DNA from: Arthrobacter sp. B2a2-09
GTDB taxonomy: Bacteria > Actinomycetota > Actinomycetes > Actinomycetales > Micrococcaceae
Direction: 5' to 3'
NCBI RefSeq assembly: GCF_027587375.1
Contig: NZ_JAMXIC010000016.1
Coordinates: 58,091-122,090 of the forward strand
DNA length: 64,000 nucleotides
Translations under genes and position numbers: made by a program
Notes under the pieces: model-generated
Told to the model about the DNA's origin: nothing
The model's input: only the letters and a program-made list of their open reading frames with translations
Database searches by the model: none
Part shown: one piece after another, positions 31,440-39,977 of the stretch
How the letters are laid out: every line of letters begins with the position of its first letter
Position numbering within the stretch: the first letter of the stretch is position 1

Positions 31440-31721
31440 TTAGTGGTTCGTGGTGCCAGAAGCGCCGAAAACCCATTTGATCCCCGTACCGAAAGCCAGG
31501 TCCAGGATGGTGACGACAAGCATCATGATGGCCACGAACACCAGCACCACGACTGTGTAGTTGACCAGTTCCTTACGGGTGGGGGCAACGACCTTCTTGA
31601 GCTCACCAATTACCTGGCGGACAAAAAGTGCAATTCGAGCGAAGAGGCCAGAATCGGACTTCTTGGCAGGGCGGCCCTTCGAGCTGCTCGCAGCTGTTTC
31701 GGTCACCTGATCCTCACTCAT
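31440..31721 (-). CDS. secE: Preprotein translocase subunit SecE
   Basis: SecE stabilises SecY in the membrane. The 93-residue protein is the short single-span type common in actinobacteria: a soluble N-terminal part, then the conserved amphipathic segment GELKKVVAPTRKELVNYTVV (about 39-58), then one transmembrane helix (about 57-80). It lies next to tRNA-Trp and upstream of nusG, the classic order. Confidence 0.96.
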   Translation of the reverse strand: MSEDQVTETAASSSKGRPAKKSDSGLFARIALFVRQVIGELKKVVAPTRKELVNYTVVVLVFVAIMMLVVTILDLAFGTGIKWVFGASGTTNH

Positions 31722-31803
31722 CTATGCAAACGTCGTTGACCCGACTCTGATCAGAGCCATGGTTGCTGCGCTTGTTCCAAGGAGAACCCCGGAACAGCTT
31801 GCG

Positions 31804-31876
31804 CAGGGCAGACAGGACTCGAACCTGCAACCTGCGGTTTTGGAGACCGCTGCGCTACCAATTGCGCCACTACCCT
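31804..31876 (-). tRNA. tRNA-Trp (CCA)
   Basis: A 73-nt cloverleaf on the minus strand. The acceptor arm pairs AGGGTAG with CTGCCCT, the T arm contains GGTTCGAGTCC and the anticodon loop reads CTCCAAA with CCA anticodon. The discriminator base is G, and no CCA tail is encoded. The position just upstream of secE-nusG is the common bacterial arrangement. Confidence 0.97.
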
Positions 31877-32200
31877 ATGGAACGAATCCATATTTTGGCC
31901 ACACTCCATCAAAGCCAAGGAATCCCAAAGAACACGAGATTCCGGAGCCAATCTGGGGCGCGAACCATTGTGATGTTTTTCAACACCGGTGAACCAGTCT
32001 ACGCAACAACGTCGCGATAGTCGAACCGGGCCATTTCCGGAGGGTTCAGGCCTTCTCGCTCATGTGATCAGCGCTCGTTTGATAAGCCTTAACTGTCACT
32101 TTCCCGACGTTAGCCCGATAGCTCCGCAGAACAGCATAAAGTAGATTTCGTCGAATCCCACCATCCAGCTCATGAGCTGCCCGCGAAGAACGGTGCTTTA
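31877..32200. promoter_or_regulatory. Divergent region between tRNA-Trp and aspC
   Basis: About 320 bases without a supported gene. The minus-strand part must contain the promoter of the tRNA-Trp-secE-nusG unit and the plus-strand part the promoter of the aminotransferase gene. A weak TAAAGT -10-like word occurs about 60 bases before the aminotransferase start. No terminator-like hairpin or other structure was obvious. Confidence 0.4.
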
Positions 32201-33430
32201 ATGTCTGCCGGAATACCTGCCGCCCGCATTTCACAGCGAATTTCCGCCATCGCCGAATCCGCCACCCTTGCCGTTGACGCCAAGGCCAAGGCGCTCAAGG
32301 CAGCGGGTCGCCCCGTGATCGGCTTCGGCGCCGGGGAGCCCGACTTCCCGACACCCGATTACATCGTCAAGGCCGCCGTCGAGGCCGCGGCCCAGCCAAA
32401 ATACCACCGCTACTCCCCCGCTGCCGGCCTGCCGGAGCTGAGGCAGGCTATCGCGGACAAGACGCTCCGCGATTCGGGCTACAAGGTTGACGCTTCCCAG
32501 GTGATGGTTACCAATGGCGGCAAGCAGGCTGTCTACAACACGTTCGCCACACTTGTTGATCCGGGCGACGAAGTAATCATCCCCGCGCCTTTCTGGACCA
32601 CCTACCCGGAGGCAATCCGCCTGGCCGGAGGCGTTCCCGTTGAGGTCTTCGCCGGCCCGGAGCAGGGTTACCTGGTCACCGTGGAGCAGCTTGAGGCCGC
32701 AGTCACGGACAAGACGAAGATCCTGCTTTTCGTCTCCCCGTCCAACCCGACCGGCGCCGTCTACAGCGCCGAACAGGTGGCCGAGATCGGAAAATGGGCG
32801 GCGGCCAAGGGCCTCTGGGTTGTCACCGACGAAATCTATGAGCACCTGACGTACGACGGCGTCCCCTTCACCTCGATTGCCACTGCCGCCCCCGAACTCG
32901 GTGACAAGGTGGTCATCCTCAACGGTGTCGCCAAGACCTATGCCATGACCGGATGGCGCGTCGGATGGATGATCGGCCCGGCCGACGTCATCAAGGCCGC
33001 CACCAACCTCCAGTCGCACGCGACGTCCAACGTTTCCAACATCATGCAGGTCGCAGCCCTGGCTGCCGTGTCCGGTCCGCTGACCGCCGTCGACGAAATG
33101 AAGGTCGCCTTCGACCGCCGCCGCAAGGCGATTGTCGCCGGACTGAACGCGATCGAGGGTGTGGAATGCCCGACGCCGACCGGCGCCTTCTACGTGTACG
33201 CCGACGTCCGCGGACTGCTGGGCAAGGAATTCCCGACGTCGAACGGTCCCGTCCGTCCGTCAACGTCCGCTGAGCTCGCCTCACTGATCCTCGACGAAGT
33301 TGAGGTCGCGATTGTTCCGGGCGAGGCCTTCGGCCCCTCCGGTTTCGTGCGCCTCTCGTACGCCTTGGGCGACGACGACCTCGCCGAAGGCGTTCGACGC
33401 CTCCAGGAATTCCTCGGCCAGGCCAAGTAG
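32201..33430 (+). CDS. aspC: Aspartate-type class I aminotransferase
   Basis: A PLP-dependent fold-type I aminotransferase of 409 residues. It has the substrate-phosphate region GAGEPDFPTP (about 43-52), SPSNPTGAVYS (about 179-189) and the PLP lysine at about 245 in NGVAKTYAMTGWRVGW. The arrangement next to tRNA-Trp-secE-nusG is conserved in actinobacteria, where the neighbour is annotated as aspartate aminotransferase. Some enzymes of this group prefer prephenate or other 2-oxo acids, so the exact substrate is uncertain. It is followed by a cluster of 15-bp repeats. Confidence 0.9.
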   Translation: MSAGIPAARISQRISAIAESATLAVDAKAKALKAAGRPVIGFGAGEPDFPTPDYIVKAAVEAAAQPKYHRYSPAAGLPELRQAIADKTLRDSGYKVDASQVMVTNGGKQAVYNTFATLVDPGDEVIIPAPFWTTYPEAIRLAGGVPVEVFAGPEQGYLVTVEQLEAAVTDKTKILLFVSPSNPTGAVYSAEQVAEIGKWAAAKGLWVVTDEIYEHLTYDGVPFTSIATAAPELGDKVVILNGVAKTYAMTGWRVGWMIGPADVIKAATNLQSHATSNVSNIMQVAALAAVSGPLTAVDEMKVAFDRRRKAIVAGLNAIEGVECPTPTGAFYVYADVRGLLGKEFPTSNGPVRPSTSAELASLILDEVEVAIVPGEAFGPSGFVRLSYALGDDDLAEGVRRLQEFLGQAK

Positions 33431-33443
33431 CCTTCCGCCGGCA

Positions 33444-33547
33444 CGAACGCTCGCTCACCTTGGGATAAAGGTGAGCGAGCGTTCGGCTTTAAGGCACCAT
33501 AGGTGAGCGAGCGTTTGGGGGAAACGCCTCAGAGGTGAGCGAGCGTC
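33444..33547. repeat. Repeat cluster with AGGTGAGCGAGCGTT word
   Basis: An 18-bp perfect inverted repeat (33444-33461 with 33468-33485, 6-base loop) is followed by two more direct copies of the AGGTGAGCGAGCGTT word, at 33501-33516 and 33533-33547. The last copy touches the stop of the response-regulator gene. A small hairpin GCGTTT/AAACGC (33511-33527) lies within the second copy. The whole cluster sits between two convergent genes and may act as a bidirectional terminator, but there is no T-run. Confidence 0.87.
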
Positions 33548-34247
33548 AGAGGAGGCGGCGCTCGGCGGCCCACTTGGTCAGTTCGTGGCGACTGGAGAGC
33601 TGGAGCTTGCGGAGCACTGCGGAGACATGGGTTTCCACGGTCTTGATGGAAATGAACAGCTCCTTGGCCACCTCCTTGTAGCTGTAGCCCCGGGCGATGA
33701 GCCGCATGACTTCCAGTTCCCTGGCGGAAAGACGGTCCAGTTCGTCGTCGGCGATCTCGGCCGGGGAGGTTCCAAACGCGTCCAGGACAAAACCGGCCAG
33801 TCTCGGCGAGAAGACGGCGTCTCCGTCGGCCACGCGGATCACCGCATCGGAGATCTCGGGGCCGGAAATGGTCTTGGTGACATAGCCACGGGCCCCGGCC
33901 CGAATGACGGCCACGACGTCCTCGGCGGCATCCGAGACGCTCAAGGCCAGGAAGCTCGTGCTCCCGCGCAACGCAGAGGATGCGCTGATGACCTCCCGAC
34001 CGCCACCGCCAAGGCCGCCGGGCAAATGGACGTCAAGCAGCACCACTTCCGGCTGAACCTCGGCAATCACGGCGATGGCTTGTTCCACTGTTCCGGCTTC
34101 GCCCACAACGTCGATTCTGGAATCGAGGTCGGCTTTCAGCCCGGATCGGAAAATGGCATGATCGTCCACGATCACCACGCGAACCTTCCGCGGCACTTGC
34201 CCGGGTATGACCTGCTCTGGCTTGATCTCTTCTGGGGTGCCGCTCAT
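33546..34247 (-). CDS. NarL/FixJ-type response regulator
   Basis: A two-component response regulator of 233 residues. The receiver has VVIVDDHA (acid pair at about 28-29), phospho-acceptor Asp about 72 in LLDVHLPGG, and the Lys in VTKTISG. The C-terminal LuxR-type HTH (about 170-225) includes LSARELEVMRLIARGYSYKEVAKELFISIKTVETH (in pieces). Its ATG overlaps the kinase stop by four bases, so the pair is one unit with the PspC-kinase gene. Target genes are likely the divergent PspC genes next door, as an inference. Confidence 0.93.
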   Translation of the reverse strand: MSGTPEEIKPEQVIPGQVPRKVRVVIVDDHAIFRSGLKADLDSRIDVVGEAGTVEQAIAVIAEVQPEVVLLDVHLPGGLGGGGREVISASSALRGSTSFLALSVSDAAEDVVAVIRAGARGYVTKTISGPEISDAVIRVADGDAVFSPRLAGFVLDAFGTSPAEIADDELDRLSARELEVMRLIARGYSYKEVAKELFISIKTVETHVSAVLRKLQLSSRHELTKWAAERRLL

Positions 34248-35602
34248 GCTTTGGCTTCTCCGTTTCGGTTCTCTGCTTTGTCGGCGTTCTCGACGGGCAG
34301 TTTCAGGCGGACCTCGGTGCCCTCGGAATTGCTGTTGATGACCGCCGTACCGCCGTGGCGTTTCATCCGTCCGATGATCGATTCCTTGACTCCGAGCCGG
34401 TCTTCAGGGACGGCATCCGGGTCAAAGCCGGGTCCGCGGTCCCTGACAAAGACCTCGCTACCAGTGTCCGAACTCTCGAGATAGACGGAAACGGCTCCGC
34501 CGCCATGCCGGGCAGCATTGTGCATGGCTTCCCGCGCCGCCAGGACCAGCGCCTCGTGCCTGTCCGTCATGGCGGCGTCTCCAACGCTGACCACGTCGAC
34601 GGCGTGTCCGTGGGCGTCCTCCACTTCGGCTGCAGCTGCGGCAATCCGCTCCGCCAGGAGTCCCGCATCCTTGGCGGCGTCCCGGTACAGCCAGGTACGC
34701 AGTTCACGTTCCTGGGCACGGGCGAGGCGGACCACGTCCTGCTCGGAACCGGCCCGGCGCTGGATCAAGGCGAGCGTCTGCAGTACTGAGTCGTGCAGGT
34801 GGGCGGCAATCTCGGCCCGCTCAGTCTCGCGAACCCGCGCTGCCCGCTCAGTTTCAAGGTCCTTCCAGAACTTCAAGCCCCACGGCAGCAGCACCAGGGC
34901 GACGCCGCCCAACACTGCAATGGAAGCCAGCAGCGCGAGCCAAGTCTGCTCCCACGAGCCGGAGCCGGACACCATGACCAACACCCCGGCAACCACCAGG
35001 GCCAGGCCCGCAGCGAGTCGGACCCAGCCGCCGGCTTGGTCGGCCTTGGTCTTGTCCACCAGTCCGGCCCGGCGCGTCTCGTCCAGCTGCATCCACGCGA
35101 TCGACGCTCCGCCGAGTATGGCCGCCGCCGGGATCAGCGTGCCGAGAGGGACCTCGACGCCGAACTGCCGGACGATGAGGATGGCGGCCACCAGGAGGAG
35201 GCCGGCTCCCAGGAGGATCTCTTTCCCATACTGGATGCGCCGCAGCCTGAACCAGGACGCGAAAACGGGAGCCGGGGCGGAGAGCGGTAGCGGCTGCGCG
35301 CCGCCGTCGGGCGCTGTTACGGCGGGAGGCATGCTCACCGAAGGAGGCATGCTCACCGAAGGAGCAATGGGCGACGCCGGCCGGCGGCTATTGCGGCGGG
35401 CGCTTTCGTCGGCGGTGGGCACCATGACCCACAGCCAGGCGTAGAAGGCCAGGCCCGCGCCGCCTGCGAAAGACGCAAGGACCATACCGAGCCGGATGTA
35501 TTTCACAGGCCAGCCAAGGTGGTCCGCCAGGCCCCTGCACACGCCGGCAATCATGCGGTCGCTGCTGCGGACCAGCGGCGGGCGTTGCATGGCGGTTGTC
35601 AT
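34244..35602 (-). CDS. PspC-domain sensor histidine kinase
   Basis: A 452-residue kinase. The N-terminal PspC domain (about 10-65) has RMIAGVCRGLADHLG followed by a helical membrane span. A spacer containing a repeated SMPPSV unit precedes several transmembrane helices (about 120-240). The HisKA_3 dimerisation segment has AAHLHDSVLQTLALIQRR (phospho-acceptor His in LHDS). The HATPase domain includes NAARHGGGA and DRGPGFDP. Start choice is between ATG at 35602 and an in-frame TTG at 35614. It is coupled to the regulator downstream. Similar kinases sense cell-envelope stress. Confidence 0.9.
   Translation of the reverse strand: MTTAMQRPPLVRSSDRMIAGVCRGLADHLGWPVKYIRLGMVLASFAGGAGLAFYAWLWVMVPTADESARRNSRRPASPIAPSVSMPPSVSMPPAVTAPDGGAQPLPLSAPAPVFASWFRLRRIQYGKEILLGAGLLLVAAILIVRQFGVEVPLGTLIPAAAILGGASIAWMQLDETRRAGLVDKTKADQAGGWVRLAAGLALVVAGVLVMVSGSGSWEQTWLALLASIAVLGGVALVLLPWGLKFWKDLETERAARVRETERAEIAAHLHDSVLQTLALIQRRAGSEQDVVRLARAQERELRTWLYRDAAKDAGLLAERIAAAAAEVEDAHGHAVDVVSVGDAAMTDRHEALVLAAREAMHNAARHGGGAVSVYLESSDTGSEVFVRDRGPGFDPDAVPEDRLGVKESIIGRMKRHGGTAVINSNSEGTEVRLKLPVENADKAENRNGEAKA
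35324..35359. repeat. 18-bp tandem duplication in kinase gene
   Basis: Two identical 18-bp units side by side (35324-35341 and 35342-35359). They encode the SMPPSV-like block twice in the linker after the PspC domain of the kinase. In-frame, so the protein length can change without loss of the frame. Confidence 0.85.
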
Positions 35603-35727
35603 GAATCCATCCAAACACGTATCGGGGACTTCGGCGCTCGAAGCTAGGGCATCTCAGGGGGCCACTCAGGGAACGTTCAGGGTATCCCCCAATAGAGGGC
35701 GACGTCGTCAGGCGGCAAGATCGAAGT

Positions 35728-37176
35728 ATGAACGCGAACAGCATGAATCCCGAGGACTCCGGACAAGCAGCGGAGCCCGGACAACCTGCAGAATCCAGCC
35801 AGCCGGCCGGGGCAGGCTCGCCGGAAGAACCGGCCCAGCCAAACGCCGGCAACACCGGCGGCGCGGCACCGAACTACGCCGTGCCTGCTCCCCCGCAGAA
35901 CTTCTTCAACTGGATCCGTAGCCAAGGCATCAGCCGTGGCCGGGACCGGTGGATGGGCGGCGTAGCCAGCGGGATCGCCCACCGCTTCGGCATCGATCCT
36001 TTGATCGTCCGCGGCATCTTCATCATCCTCACCATCTTCGCCGGCATCGGCATCCTGCTCTACGGCATCGCCTGGGCGCTCCTGCCCGAACCCGATGGCC
36101 GCATCCACGCCCAGGAGGCCGGGGCGGGCCGCTGGTCCGCAGGCATGACAGGCGCCCTCATCACAACCATCATCGGATTGCCAAGCCTCGGCCGCGGTTT
36201 CTGGGGATGGGGTTGGAACGGCGTTCCTGGACTCCTGTGGACGCTGTTCTGGGTAGGCGGCATCATCTACCTGGTCTACTTCTTGGTCCAGCGCAGCAAA
36301 GCCCGCAACGGAAGGCCGACAATGGGAACCCACAACTATGCGGCCGCTCCAGGTTCCCCTGCCGGGGCGGGCACCTATGCCTCGGCAGGCTATCCAGCCG
36401 GCCCTTACGGGGCAGGTCCATATAGCGCAGGTACTTACGGGGCCGGCAATTACGGGACCGGCGGGCCTGCTACCCCCTCGGGCCCCTTCAATCCCGCGGG
36501 ACCCTACCCACCTGGCGGCGTACCCAACCGCCCCGAGCGGCAAAAGCGGCAGGGACCGGGCGCGGCTATCGTAGCGGTCTCGGCGGGGGCGGCCCTGCTG
36601 GCTGGCGGAACGCTCAAGCTGCTCGACGCCGGCAACGTCATCCACCTGGGCGACGCCGCCAACGCGGTGGTCTGGGCCACGGGAGCAGGAGTCCTCGGCC
36701 TCGGGATCCTTATTGCGGGACTTCGTGGCCGCACTTCCGGGTTGCTCGGCTTCCTGGCCGTTGCGACGCTGGTGATCGGGGGCATATTCAATATCGTCCC
36801 CAACGCGGACCACTTCCGTCTCCAAAATGGCCAATGGAATCCCGTGAGCATCGACGATGCCCGCAAAGGCTTCGACATTACCGGGGCCAACGGGACTGTT
36901 GACTTGACCAAGCTAAACCTGAGCGCACCGCTGGGCTCCGACGTCGTGGTTCCGATGGACGTCACCGCAAGCAACATCAAACTCCTCATCCCCGCGACCG
37001 TGCCGGTGGAGGTCCAAGCAGACATGACCTTCGCGAACCTCAAGCAGGACGGTAGCGCCGTCGCCCAAAGCAACGGTGGCACCCGGGACAGCTTCAACAC
37101 GGACAAGCCCGGCGCCAAGCTGGTCGTCAAACTCAACGGCACCTTCAGCAACGTCACCGTCCAGGAAGGAAACTGA
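35728..37176 (+). CDS. PspC-domain membrane protein with LiaF-like C-terminus
   Basis: A 482-residue protein. The N-terminal 50 residues are Gly/Pro/Gln-rich, then a PspC domain (about 68-130, GVASGIAHRFGIDPLIV). A second low-complexity Tyr/Gly/Pro stretch (about 205-265) follows, and then several transmembrane helices (about 275-360). The C-terminal part (about 375-480) is soluble, with repeated beta-strand pattern (DLTKLNL, VVVPMDVTASNIKLLIPAT), like LiaF/DUF2154-type cell-wall-stress proteins. This last match is by pattern and is tentative. It is divergent from the kinase-regulator pair. Confidence 0.8.
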   Translation: MNANSMNPEDSGQAAEPGQPAESSQPAGAGSPEEPAQPNAGNTGGAAPNYAVPAPPQNFFNWIRSQGISRGRDRWMGGVASGIAHRFGIDPLIVRGIFIILTIFAGIGILLYGIAWALLPEPDGRIHAQEAGAGRWSAGMTGALITTIIGLPSLGRGFWGWGWNGVPGLLWTLFWVGGIIYLVYFLVQRSKARNGRPTMGTHNYAAAPGSPAGAGTYASAGYPAGPYGAGPYSAGTYGAGNYGTGGPATPSGPFNPAGPYPPGGVPNRPERQKRQGPGAAIVAVSAGAALLAGGTLKLLDAGNVIHLGDAANAVVWATGAGVLGLGILIAGLRGRTSGLLGFLAVATLVIGGIFNIVPNADHFRLQNGQWNPVSIDDARKGFDITGANGTVDLTKLNLSAPLGSDVVVPMDVTASNIKLLIPATVPVEVQADMTFANLKQDGSAVAQSNGGTRDSFNTDKPGAKLVVKLNGTFSNVTVQEGN

Positions 37177-37177
37177 C

Positions 37178-37492
37178 ATGAGCACGCACGAACCCACACG
37201 GGCATTTGAAACAGGCCCGGTGTCTGCACCTGAACCCACGGCCCAAGCCGCCCGGGCCAGGGTGGGCACCGTGGTCTGGGGGCTGATTGTCTTGGCACTC
37301 GCAGCTTTGATCGTCATTTCCAAGCTCGGCCTCGTGGCCCTCAACGGCAACTATGTGCTGATCGGGCTCATGATCGGGGCCGGCGCGGCACTTGTGATCG
37401 GAGGCCTGCTGTCGGCCCGCTCCCGAAAGGGCGGCGGCTCCAGCCAGGACTCCGGGTCCGGCCCGGACTCCGCCGATCCCGACCATCGCTAG
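37178..37492 (+). CDS. Small membrane protein
   Basis: A 104-residue protein beginning MSTHEPTRAFETGPVSAPEP. Two hydrophobic segments, about 30-50 and 58-76, predict two transmembrane helices; the C-terminus is polar and Ser/Gly-rich. The ATG (37178-37180) follows the preceding stop by one base, with AGGAAGG upstream. It is in the same unit as the two PspC proteins. No family is recognised. Confidence 0.8.
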   Translation: MSTHEPTRAFETGPVSAPEPTAQAARARVGTVVWGLIVLALAALIVISKLGLVALNGNYVLIGLMIGAGAALVIGGLLSARSRKGGGSSQDSGSGPDSADPDHR

Positions 37493-37537
37493 CAAGCAGC
37501 ACGTGACAAAGCAGCCGCAACAGGGAAGGCTCTAGCC

Positions 37538-37795
37538 ATGAACAAGTTCTTCAGCATCGTACGGGGCATCGGCCTGAAGCGCGGTCCGCAACGTTGGATC
37601 GGTGGGGTTTGCGGTGGCATTGCCGCCAAACTGAATGTGGACGTGGCCTATGTCCGCGTTGGCTACTTGCTCTTCTGCCTGCTACCCGGGCCCGCCGTGG
37701 TGATTTACGTGGTGGCATGGCTGCTGCTTCCCAACCAAAGCGGCGCCATTGCACTGGAATCCTTCCTCACCCAGCGTTCGCAAGGCAAGAAATAG
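37538..37795 (+). CDS. Short PspC-domain protein
   Basis: An 85-residue protein that is almost entirely a PspC domain: RGPQRWIGGVCGGIAAKLNVD (in parts) followed by a transmembrane helix LLFCLLPGPAVVIYVVAWLLL (about 44-63, long hydrophobic run). It is 45 bases after the previous gene and completes a three-gene plus-strand unit. PspC proteins of this kind link to envelope-stress control in other bacteria. A hairpin follows. Confidence 0.88.
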   Translation: MNKFFSIVRGIGLKRGPQRWIGGVCGGIAAKLNVDVAYVRVGYLLFCLLPGPAVVIYVVAWLLLPNQSGAIALESFLTQRSQGKK

Positions 37796-37834
37796 CACAA
37801 GCCCGGCCCAGCAGGTGTACGGGCCGCGAGTTCA

Positions 37835-37865
37835 CCAGCGCTCCGCCACCGCGGCGGGGCGCTGG
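37835..37865 (+). terminator. Hairpin after PspC operon
   Basis: A 13-bp stem with one G-T wobble (37835-37847 with 37853-37865), 5-base loop, about 40 bases after the last PspC gene. No T-run is seen, so termination is only inferred. Confidence 0.55.
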
Positions 37866-38055
37866 GCGTGTTAAGCCGGGCTCGACAATCCGGTCATTTA
37901 GGCCGGTCTTGCCCGCCGCATTTCCAGGTTGTTTCAAAAGTCTCATCCCCGTCGGCGGTCATGGTTTGTGTCCCACCCCACATTGCCCCCTACAATCGTT
38001 GTGAGCTCAGCGTGGCGCTCTGCACGTATACCTCCTAGCCAGGATTTGAGCCCTC

Positions 38056-39081
38056 ATGAAAATTGGAATCCTTACCAGCGGTGGCGACTGCCCCGGACTG
38101 AACGCCGTCATCCGCGGCGCCGTCCTCAAGGGAATTGCCATTCACGGCCAGGAATTCGTCGGTTTCCGGGACGGTTGGCGCGGCGTCGTGGAGGGCGACG
38201 TCATCGACATTCCCCGCACCATGGTCCGCGGTATCGCCAAGCAGGGTGGCACCATCCTGGGCACGTCCCGCACCAACCCGTTCGAGAACGGCGGCGGCCC
38301 GGACGTCATCAAGGCCCACATGGACCGCCTGGGCATCGACGCCATCATCGCCATCGGCGGCGAAGGCACCCTGGCCGCCGCGAAGCGCCTTACCGACGCC
38401 GGGTTGAAGATCGTCGGCGTCCCCAAGACGGTCGACAACGACCTCGACGCCACCGACTACACCTTCGGTTTCGACACCGCCGTGCAGATCGCCACCGAGG
38501 CCATCGACCGGCTGCGCACCACCGGGGAATCCCACCACCGCTGCATGATCGCCGAGGTCATGGGCCGCCACGTGGGCTGGATCGCCCTGCACGCGGGCAT
38601 GGCTGCCGGCGCGCACGCCATCCTGATCCCCGAGCAGAAAGTCAGCATCGAGCAGATCACCGAGTGGGTCCAGGAGGCCCACGACCGCGGCCGCGCACCG
38701 TTGATCGTTGTTGCCGAGGGCTTCGTTCCCGACCACATGGACTCCCCGCACTCCGATCGCGGCCTCGATACCTTCGGACGGCCCCGCCTGGGCGGCATCG
38801 CGGACCAGCTCGCCCCCGAAATCGAAGCCCGCACCGGCATCGAGACCCGCGCCACGATCCTGGGCCACATCCAGCGCGGCGGCGTCCCCTCGGCTTTTGA
38901 CCGCGTGCTCGCCACCCGCCTGGGCATGGCAGCCATCGATTCCGTCGTGGAAGGCCGCTGGGGAACCATGGTGGCCCTCAAGGGCACGGACATCGAGCAC
39001 GTAGGCTTCGAGGCAGCCCTGGGCAAGCTCAAGACCGTCCCGCAGAACCGCTACGACGAAGCCGCGGTCCTCTTCGGCTGA
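38056..39081 (+). CDS. pfkA: ATP-type 6-phosphofructokinase
   Basis: PfkA phosphorylates fructose 6-phosphate in glycolysis. The 341-residue protein begins MKIGILTSGGDCPGLNAVIR. The key nucleotide motif is GGEGT (101-105) with Gly at position 104, which favours ATP over pyrophosphate. PKTVDNDL (123-130) contains a Lys at 124, a residue also common in PPi enzymes, so the combination is that of the actinobacterial ATP group. MGRHVGWIALHAG is the substrate-binding segment. A strong terminator follows. Confidence 0.93.
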   Translation: MKIGILTSGGDCPGLNAVIRGAVLKGIAIHGQEFVGFRDGWRGVVEGDVIDIPRTMVRGIAKQGGTILGTSRTNPFENGGGPDVIKAHMDRLGIDAIIAIGGEGTLAAAKRLTDAGLKIVGVPKTVDNDLDATDYTFGFDTAVQIATEAIDRLRTTGESHHRCMIAEVMGRHVGWIALHAGMAAGAHAILIPEQKVSIEQITEWVQEAHDRGRAPLIVVAEGFVPDHMDSPHSDRGLDTFGRPRLGGIADQLAPEIEARTGIETRATILGHIQRGGVPSAFDRVLATRLGMAAIDSVVEGRWGTMVALKGTDIEHVGFEAALGKLKTVPQNRYDEAAVLFG

Positions 39082-39092
39082 GCCGGTTTTTC

Positions 39093-39132
39093 AAGGAGCA
39101 GGCAGGCACCATTAGGTGCCTGCCTGCTCCTT
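39093..39132 (+). terminator. pfkA terminator
   Basis: A perfect 18-bp inverted repeat (39093-39110 with 39115-39132) with loop ATTA, beginning 12 bases after the pfkA stop and followed by CCTTTTCC. A good intrinsic-terminator candidate. The downstream GNAT gene must start inside or just after it. Confidence 0.85.
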
Positions 39133-39163
39133 CCTTTTCCAGGGACTGCATAGACTCGATGTC

Positions 39164-39895
39164 ATGGAACTTGATGCGGGATCGGCGGAAATCGTGCTGC
39201 TGGCCTGGGCCCGGCATTTAGGGTTCGACGACGAGGCCTTCAGTTTCGCCTCCGACTCACCTGCTGCCCGCACCGGGGAGCGGCTGGTCCGGGAAGACGA
39301 GGATGCTGAATCCATCACGTTCGTGAGGCTCTTTGGCCGCTCCGCATTGGTGGCTCCGGCATGGGCGGTGGCTGCCGCCGTCGAGCTCTCAGACGATCAA
39401 CTGAGCGAGCATTCCGCGCTATTACGGATCAGCCGCGAACACGGTGGCCACGGCCTCGGGACGTCGGCGCTGCTGTTCGCCGACGACCTTCCCCTCTTCC
39501 AGCCGGGCGGCGAAGTCACAGTCTCCCACGGCCATCCGGAGGCAATCGAGTTGGAGGGCAGATGCCCTCCGGACGACGTCAATGAAGTCCACCTCTCAAG
39601 GATGGAGCACCATTTCACGGTGATGGATGGCAACGAAGCGGACCGCAAACCGGTGGCCTGCGGTGCTTATGCAGAGTGGCAGGGGATCCTCGCGGACATG
39701 GGCGTCCTGGTGCCGCCGGAATTGCGTCGGCAAGGGCTCGGAACCCTGGCTGCTTCGATCGCGGCGCACGAGGCACTCGCCTCCGGCCTGACGCTGCAAT
39801 GGCGGACCGCACTGGATAACCGGGGCTCCATGGCCTTGGCCCGAAGGCTGGGATTCGTCGACGGCGGTATCCAGACCTCCGTGCTGCTCCGCTAG
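39164..39895 (+). CDS. GNAT-family acetyltransferase
   Basis: A 243-residue protein whose C-terminal half is a GNAT domain, with motif A VPPELRRQGLGTLAASIAAH (about 182-201) and a C-terminal ALDNRGSMALARRLGFVDGG. The N-terminal half is more variable. The ATG at 39164 is chosen because an upstream frame would begin inside the pfkA terminator. The acceptor is unknown. It converges with the MFS gene downstream. Confidence 0.82.
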   Translation: MELDAGSAEIVLLAWARHLGFDDEAFSFASDSPAARTGERLVREDEDAESITFVRLFGRSALVAPAWAVAAAVELSDDQLSEHSALLRISREHGGHGLGTSALLFADDLPLFQPGGEVTVSHGHPEAIELEGRCPPDDVNEVHLSRMEHHFTVMDGNEADRKPVACGAYAEWQGILADMGVLVPPELRRQGLGTLAASIAAHEALASGLTLQWRTALDNRGSMALARRLGFVDGGIQTSVLLR

Positions 39896-39922
39896 CGCTC
39901 CCTCTTGGCCGCGAGTTGGCAG

Positions 39923-39956
39923 AAAATGCCCCCAAAACGGCGGCATTTTGGGGGCA
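39923..39956. repeat. Inverted repeats between convergent genes
   Basis: Two hairpins are possible and exclude each other. TGCCCCCAAAA (39927-39937) pairs with TTTTGGGGGCA (39946-39956). Alternatively AAAATGCC (39923-39930) pairs with GGCATTTT (39942-39949). The surrounding GCGAGTTGGCAG and CTGCCAGTTCGC arms are imperfect complements. The site lies between the GNAT gene and the convergent MFS gene and could terminate both. Confidence 0.7.
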
Positions 39957-39977
39957 CCGTCTGCCAGTTCGCGCGGG

